Source of the DNA: Verrucomicrobiota bacterium
GTDB taxonomy: Bacteria > Verrucomicrobiota > Verrucomicrobiia > Verrucomicrobiales > Akkermansiaceae
Assembly (NCBI GenBank): GCA_026397695.1
Contig: JAPLUJ010000693.1
Span: forward strand, 1 to 18,246
Reading direction: 5' to 3'
DNA length: 18,246 bases
Part shown: piece by piece, positions 15,035 to 18,246 of the stretch
Layout: each line of letters begins with the position of its first letter
Numbering within the stretch: the stretch's first letter is position 1
Translations under genes and position numbers: made by a program
Notes under the pieces: model-generated
Database searches by the model: none
The model's input: only the letters and a program-made list of their open reading frames with translations
Told to the model about the DNA's origin: nothing

Positions 15035-15615
15035 CTGTCCGGCAGGTCATGGAAACCCTGATCCCGCCGTTGATGGCAACAGGCTTTTCATTGGCAGGCG
15101 GAACCTCATTGGCTTTGCGTTTCGGACACCGGGTGTCCGTTGATCTTGACTTCTTCACCATGGAGGAATTCGACGCGGAGTCACTTGTGCGACAATTGGA
15201 TGTGAATCCGGAAAATGTGATGGACCGTGCTGCGGGAACATTGCAACTCCTTGTGCAGGGTGTGAAGATCGATTTTCTGCGGCACGCTTATCCATTGCTG
15301 GAAAAGCCCGTGATGCTTGATGGCATCCGCATGTTGTCCCTTCCCGATGTTGCCGCGATGAAGCTCAACGCGATCACCAATCGCGGTTCCAAGAAAGATT
15401 TCTTTGATCTGGAAATGCTGTTGGAGAATCAAGCTCTGCCGGAGTTGTTGGATTTATACTGTCGCAAGTATTCCGTGCGCAACCGCTTCATGGTCATTCG
15501 GAGCATTGCATGGTTTGACGATGCGGAAAACGAACCCGATCCCGAATCACTCGCAAATCTTTCATGGCCGGCAATCAAAGCCAGGATCAGCGCGGCTGTG
15601 GCATCTCTCGTCTGA
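15007..15615 (+). CDS. AbiEii/AbiGii-family nucleotidyltransferase (putative toxin)
   Basis: A 202-residue protein with the nucleotidyltransferase signature: LAGGTSLALRFGHR (residues 30-42), then Asp46 and Asp48 in VSVDLDFF, a third acidic residue in VKIDFLRH, and the family segment MKLNAITNRGSKKDFFDLEMLL. Family knowledge: AbiEii toxins are type IV toxin-antitoxin or abortive-infection nucleotidyltransferases. Related MenT enzymes add nucleotides to tRNA. All catalytic residues look intact, so the gene is probably functional. It overlaps the upstream DUF6922-like gene by 28 nt. Its length suits the short subfamily, since larger AbiEii proteins are about 300 residues. It ends just before a long structured noncoding stretch. 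The target has not been determined from sequence. Confidence 0.82.
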   Translation: MLQYHAVPVAVRQVMETLIPPLMATGFSLAGGTSLALRFGHRVSVDLDFFTMEEFDAESLVRQLDVNPENVMDRAAGTLQLLVQGVKIDFLRHAYPLLEKPVMLDGIRMLSLPDVAAMKLNAITNRGSKKDFFDLEMLLENQALPELLDLYCRKYSVRNRFMVIRSIAWFDDAENEPDPESLANLSWPAIKARISAAVASLV

Positions 15616-15933
15616 AGAACCCCAGTGCCTCCCGCCCGCGCGGGGAGCTGCGCATGCTCCTGAACTTGGTGGAAAATGTTATGGCACATTTTCGCGTTCA
15701 TTGGATTGGGTGGTTCAGGGCAGCAACCACCCGCTGGCGTCCGCGGCAAAGCCCGAATACAGATCTTGCATCCCTCCGGGATGAAGAAAGGTGCCATGTC
15801 ATTTTCTGGAATTTATTGCCAATTCCTCGAAAATTCAAAGCCCGGCTCAGGAAATCTGAAGATGCGCATCCACCGCCACATCGCGGGGTGCTTGACATGG
15901 GGGGGGGGGTGCCGTAGGTTGGTTTAGCCCATA
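15616..15933 (+). other. 318-nt noncoding, hairpin-rich intergenic region
   Basis: No convincing gene is present on either strand. It holds at least five inverted repeats: CTCCC/GGGAG near 15628-15648, CCTGAAC (15659) with GTTCAGG (15713), GAAAATGT/ACATTTTC (15672-15693), GGGTGGTT/AACCACCC (15708-15732), CATCCC/GGGATG (15769-15783), and a two-part stem ATTTTC-GGAATT/AATTCC-GAAAAT (15801-15834). The CCTGAAC pairing and the GGGTGGTT hairpin share bases 15713-15715, so those two are mutually exclusive. The last 40 nt carry the promoter of the next gene. It could be a terminator cluster, remains of a repeat element, or a small RNA. Confidence 0.5.
15892..15920 (+). promoter_or_regulatory. Promoter with an 11-G homopolymer in the -35/-10 spacer
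   Basis: A perfect -35 TTGACA (15892-15897), a 17-bp spacer containing eleven consecutive G (15899-15909), and a -10 TAGGTT (15915-15920). The -10 box ends 13 nt before ATG 15934. Slippage in the G tract would alter spacer length and promoter strength. Confidence 0.6.
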
Positions 15934-16435
15934 ATGGCCACTCCCATCCAGTTCTATCGTGATTTCCAAGCCATGATGCGGGAGCATTGCATACGTCATG
16001 TGCTGACCTCCGGCATGGCATGTGTGGAGTACGGCATCCAGCACAACACCAAGGATACCGATTGGATCATTCACCCGGATGACCTGGGGCAACTCGTCGC
16101 CATGCTCTGCGAGAGTGAACGCGGCCTGACCGGAAACAATTGGAGAGTCAGCTATCGACCGCTATTCGGTCTATCAACATGAATGGAAGGAGTTCTACCG
16201 ACGCTGGCAGAAGGATCAAGTCGGCCAATGGCCGAGTTCCGAACCCTTAGTTCAGCAGCACCGGAGGATCGCGGAGGCGGTCATTGAATTTCAGTTGCCT
16301 GCACGGCCACTCGACCCGCCCATACGGAAGCAGGCGATTTTCAAGCAAGGGATCCAGCGTGCCGCCGCGTTGCTGGCGGCAACGCCCGAGGAACTTGCGG
16401 CCGTTGTTTTTCCCATCGAAGTGATTTTGCCATGA
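15934..16435 (+). pseudogene. Nucleotidyltransferase-like gene broken by frameshift/internal deletion
   Basis: The first frame (15934-16182, 82 residues) reads SGMACVEYGIQ, NTKDTDWIIHPDDLG and NNWRVSYR, with a D-x-D in KDTDW that suggests a minimal nucleotidyltransferase fold. It then stops. A second frame, open from about 16142, reads AIDRYSVYQHEWKEFYRRWQ, QRAAALLAATPEELAAVVF and IEVILP, ending at TGA 16433-16435. This is a coherent C-terminus of what looks like one protein. Between about 16150 and 16180 both frames look protein-like, so the lesion is probably a frame-changing internal deletion. The missing middle cannot be reconstructed here. Promoter and start are intact. The stop overlaps the next ATG (ATGA), showing the two were once one operon. 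It could instead be two small genes, which I consider less likely. Confidence 0.6.
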
Positions 16436-16635
16436 AGCCCCCGATTCCCCAACATCTGCCGGAAATTTATTATGAGATCATCGCCCGTGACCTTGGCGAG
16501 GACAAGGCTCGCTGGGCGCGCCTGCCTTATGAGGAACGGATGAAGGAGTTGGAGTGGTATCATGCCAACTTCAACACGCCCGACGATCTGGCACTCTGTC
16601 CGGCCGAACTCGATGGCGGTGTGGACCGGCCATAA
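16432..16635 (+). CDS. Hypothetical 67-residue acidic protein
   Basis: It starts at ATG 16432 inside the stop of the preceding frame (ATGA overlap), which supports translation from the same mRNA. The 67 residues begin MKPPIPQHLPEIYYEIIARD and contain several Trp, Tyr and Glu residues (ARWARLPYEERMKELEWYHA), predicted mostly helical. I recognise no family. Given its place after a broken nucleotidyltransferase-like gene, it may be the second partner of a two-gene toxin-antitoxin-like unit. That is inference from position and size only. Confidence 0.5.
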   Translation: MKPPIPQHLPEIYYEIIARDLGEDKARWARLPYEERMKELEWYHANFNTPDDLALCPAELDGGVDRP

Positions 16636-16666
16636 AATGCCGGTTTGAGATATCCGTGCCTATCTC
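16625..16666. terminator. Two hairpins between convergent genes
   Basis: ACCGGC (16625-16630) pairs with GCCGGT (16639-16644), followed by TTT. GAGATA (16647-16652) pairs with TATCTC (16661-16666). They overlap the stop of the 67-residue gene and the stop of the minus-strand coiled-coil gene, as expected for a bidirectional terminator. Confidence 0.5.
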
Positions 16667-17097
16667 GTTTCGCCCTTGAGTTTGGCGATGGCTTCATCGA
16701 GGCGTTTGCGGGTGGCCGCCAGTTCCTTGTCGAGCGTGCGGATGCGTTCATCGCGGGCCTTGAGTGCGGTTTCCCATGCGGTGAACTGGGTGCGGGCGGC
16801 GGCGAGATCGGTTTGCAGTCGGGTGGCCAACTGGTCTTTTTCCGCCAGGGTGCGTGCGGATGATTCTGCGGCCTGCTGGGTGGTTTCGATGGCTTCCTTG
16901 AGCACGGCGATGTCGTGTTCCAGCGTGGCGCGGCGCTGGGATTCCCTGGCGGTTAGATCGTTGGCGGCGGCGAGTTCGGTGCGCAGACCTGCGAGCACGC
17001 CATTGAGCGTGCGTTCCTTGTGCCACTGCGCGACTACCAAGCCGGTGAGCGCGAGGCAACCGATGGCATTGACAATGGGCAGGGCGCGGGGAGTCAT
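16660..17097 (-). CDS. Membrane-anchored coiled-coil protein downstream of exbD
   Basis: A 145-residue protein with one N-terminal membrane helix (about residues 8-24, NAIGCLALTGLVVAQW) followed by a long heptad-rich coiled coil (AAANDLTARESQRRATLEHD, ending KRLDEAIAKLKGETR). It is presumably anchored in the inner membrane with the coil in the periplasm. Its ATG directly follows the exbD stop (TGAATG, no gap), so it is translationally coupled to the ExbB/ExbD pair and probably works with it, perhaps as a periplasmic linker in place of a TonB-like protein. That role is an inference. No named family is recognised. The sequence is low in complexity, so similarity searches will be unreliable. Confidence 0.75.
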   Translation of the reverse strand: MTPRALPIVNAIGCLALTGLVVAQWHKERTLNGVLAGLRTELAAANDLTARESQRRATLEHDIAVLKEAIETTQQAAESSARTLAEKDQLATRLQTDLAAARTQFTAWETALKARDERIRTLDKELAATRKRLDEAIAKLKGETR

Positions 17098-17514
17098 TCA
17101 GTCCTTGGTCTCGAAGCTGACTTTTTCGATGCCTGCCTCACGCACGGCATTGAGCACGCCGAGGACTTGTTTGTGGCGAGCTTCGGCATCGGCGGCGATC
17201 AGCACGCGGGATTGCCCGGGTACGGCGGCGGCCTTGAGACGCCCGGTTATTTCTGATAGAGAAACGATTTTCCCTTCCCATGTGGTGACCCCGTTGGCAT
17301 CGATGGCGATGGAGAACGGCGGGGTCTTGCTGTCGGGGATGCCGGTGGAGGCGGCGGGCAGGTTGATCGGCACGCGTTGCAGGTGGGTCATGCTCAGACT
17401 CACTAACATAAATGCGGCGAGCAGGAAAAACATGATGTCGATGAGCGGGATCACCTCGATGCGGGCTTCATCGCCCTCGTCGGCACCCAAATGGCTGTGG
17501 AGTTGGACGGGCAT
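17098..17514 (-). CDS. exbD: Biopolymer transport protein ExbD/TolR
   Basis: ATG 17514 gives 138 residues. The upstream in-frame TTG at 17544 would translate the heptamer repeat and is rejected. Seen: a short charged cytoplasmic N-terminus, then EVIPLIDIMFFLLAAFMLVS with the key membrane Asp26 that carries protons in ExbD/TolR, and a periplasmic domain ending in the TolR-like pattern VLIAADAEARHKQVLGVLNAVREAGIEKVSF. Together with ExbB it forms a proton-driven motor that energises TonB-dependent uptake or Tol-type envelope functions. ExbD versus TolR cannot be separated without the rest of the operon. It lies 109 nt downstream of exbB, a spacer filled by inverted heptamer arrays. Confidence 0.9.
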   Translation of the reverse strand: MPVQLHSHLGADEGDEARIEVIPLIDIMFFLLAAFMLVSLSMTHLQRVPINLPAASTGIPDSKTPPFSIAIDANGVTTWEGKIVSLSEITGRLKAAAVPGQSRVLIAADAEARHKQVLGVLNAVREAGIEKVSFETKD

Positions 17515-17519
17515 GATGG

Positions 17520-17647
17520 GAAGACTCAAGACTTCAAGACGCAAGACTCAAGACAAGAGCTGGCATGGAGGGGGAGACATGGGTTAGGGAGAGAGATTCG
17601 GAGAGAGAGTGAAGTGCGGATTCTTAGTCTTGGGTCTTGGGTCTTGA
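17520..17647. repeat. Inverted pair of degenerate heptamer arrays between exbB and exbD
   Basis: Left arm: CAAGACN units at 17527, 17535, 17542 and 17549, with a GAAGACT unit at 17520. Right arm: GTCTTGG, GTCTTGG, GTCTTGA at 17627-17647, the reverse complement. A purine-rich stretch of about 70 nt lies between. The right arm encodes the last residues of ExbB. The transcript could form a long imperfect hairpin. Confidence 0.65.
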
Positions 17648-18246
17648 AGCGAAGCGTTCTTGCGTTTTCGAGGCGAAGGCTTCGAGGTCGTGGCCGTGTT
17701 CCTTGGCGGACTTGGCGAGCAACTCGGTGTGGTTGATCCAGCGTTCGAACGCCGCGCGCAGGACGGCCACGCGCTTGCGGAAAAAGTTATAGGGCAGCAG
17801 GCACAGGATGGCGATGGCGATGCCGCAGGCCGTGGCGATGAGTGCCTCGGCGATTCCGCCGGAGACCCGGGCGGGGGCCAGTTGTTCGTCGCCGACAAAC
17901 GAGAACGATCCCATGATGCCCACGATCGTGCCGAACAATCCCAACAGCGGCGCCAGCGTGATGAGCGTGCTGATCACCCACATCCGCGCCTCGGATTTTT
18001 CTATCAAATGGGTGGCGTCCAATTGCATCGCGGCAAGCATCGAGGTGTGGGCGTGGGTCATGCCCTCGGCGAGATTCCTGAGAAACGGATCGTCCGTGTT
18101 CTGGGAGAGATTCCAGGCGGCGGCGAAATCGCCGGTGCCGATCGCGGTGCGGGCCAGTTCCTGTTGTGCCGGGCGGACGGTCGCCTTGAGACGCAGCCAC
18201 CAGACGACCCGGTCGAGCAGCACGCAGAGCGCCAGGAAAAAGGTGG
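17624..18246 (-). CDS. exbB: ExbB/TolQ/MotA-family proton channel protein, 5' end cut by window edge
   Basis: The frame is open to the window edge (first codon 18244). Seen: the end of the first membrane segment (TFFLALCVLLDRVVWWLR), then a cytoplasmic domain, then the two characteristic helices ISTLITLAPLLGLFGTIVGI (TM2, with the PLLGL-x-GTV/I-x-G signature) and GGIAEALIATACGIAIAILCLLPYNFF (TM3, with the IAEAL-x-TA-x-G signature). It forms the pentameric stator channel with ExbD. The C-terminal tail (ERFASRPKTQD) is translated from the heptamer repeat and probably is not conserved. It is the first visible gene of the exbB-exbD-coiled-coil operon. Start and promoter lie outside the window. 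Confidence 0.9.
   Translation of the reverse strand, partial: TFFLALCVLLDRVVWWLRLKATVRPAQQELARTAIGTGDFAAAWNLSQNTDDPFLRNLAEGMTHAHTSMLAAMQLDATHLIEKSEARMWVISTLITLAPLLGLFGTIVGIMGSFSFVGDEQLAPARVSGGIAEALIATACGIAIAILCLLPYNFFRKRVAVLRAAFERWINHTELLAKSAKEHGHDLEAFASKTQERFASRPKTQD

Noticed and set aside
15769..15783. CATCCC-TCC-GGGATG hairpin as a REP-type mobile repeat
   Set aside because: Only one copy is in the window and no REP-associated transposase is near, so it is listed only as part of the structured region.
1..18246. CRISPR arrays, tRNA or rRNA genes, insertion sequences
   Set aside because: No regularly spaced direct repeats, no cloverleaf or CCA-ended tRNA pattern, and no transposase motif were seen on either strand.

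Overview
The window looks like part of a GC-rich chromosome from a Gram-negative-type bacterium of the Verrucomicrobiota (probably Verrucomicrobiales). This is inferred from the gene mix: KDO and LPS-export genes, an Mpl-type peptidoglycan recycling ligase, a Tat-exported TIM-barrel isomerase, ExbB/ExbD with a small coiled-coil partner, and very few Shine-Dalgarno sequences. It is not proven by any marker gene. No rRNA, tRNA, CRISPR array or intact transposase was found.

Layout. (1) 1-1272, minus: mpl, cut by the window edge. (2) 1438-2787, plus: a coiled-coil lipoprotein with a trypsin-like domain that has lost its catalytic His and Ser, then fur (2848-3345) and a Tat-signal sugar isomerase/epimerase (3450-4307). 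(3) 4500-7365, plus: an envelope cluster of kdsA (first strand missing), a fused LptC-like/LptA-like protein, and lptB, ending in hairpins. (4) 7487-9356, minus: pgsA and a DUF318-type metal-efflux permease. (5) 9509-11124, plus: an RsmC/RlmG-like protein that has lost its SAM-binding core, and an RsuA-family pseudouridine synthase. (6) 11134-11913, minus: RNase PH. (7) About 12000-16640, an accessory island: a DUF4143-type AAA ATPase, a decayed MFS transporter, an AbiEii-type nucleotidyltransferase with a DUF6922-like partner, a hairpin-rich noncoding stretch, a second broken nucleotidyltransferase behind a promoter whose spacer holds an 11-G tract, and a 67-residue unknown gene. (8) 16660-18246, minus: exbB (cut by the edge), exbD and a membrane-anchored coiled-coil protein.

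How they fit together. KdsA makes the KDO precursor and the Lpt proteins move LPS across the periplasm, so block 3 is an outer-membrane assembly cluster. Block 8 is an energy-transducing motor of the TonB/Tol type. Block 7 is a variable locus of toxin-antitoxin and defence-like genes in several stages of decay.

The strongest second-look items are the possible phase-variable promoter at 15892-15920, core enzymes lacking essential parts (kdsA and the RsmC-like protein), the Lpt fusion with an internal signal peptide, degenerate 7-nt repeat arrays in several spacers, a 34-bp perfect palindrome holding the stop codons of two convergent genes, and a strong excess of GTTAG/CTAAC over the other NTTAG pentamers.
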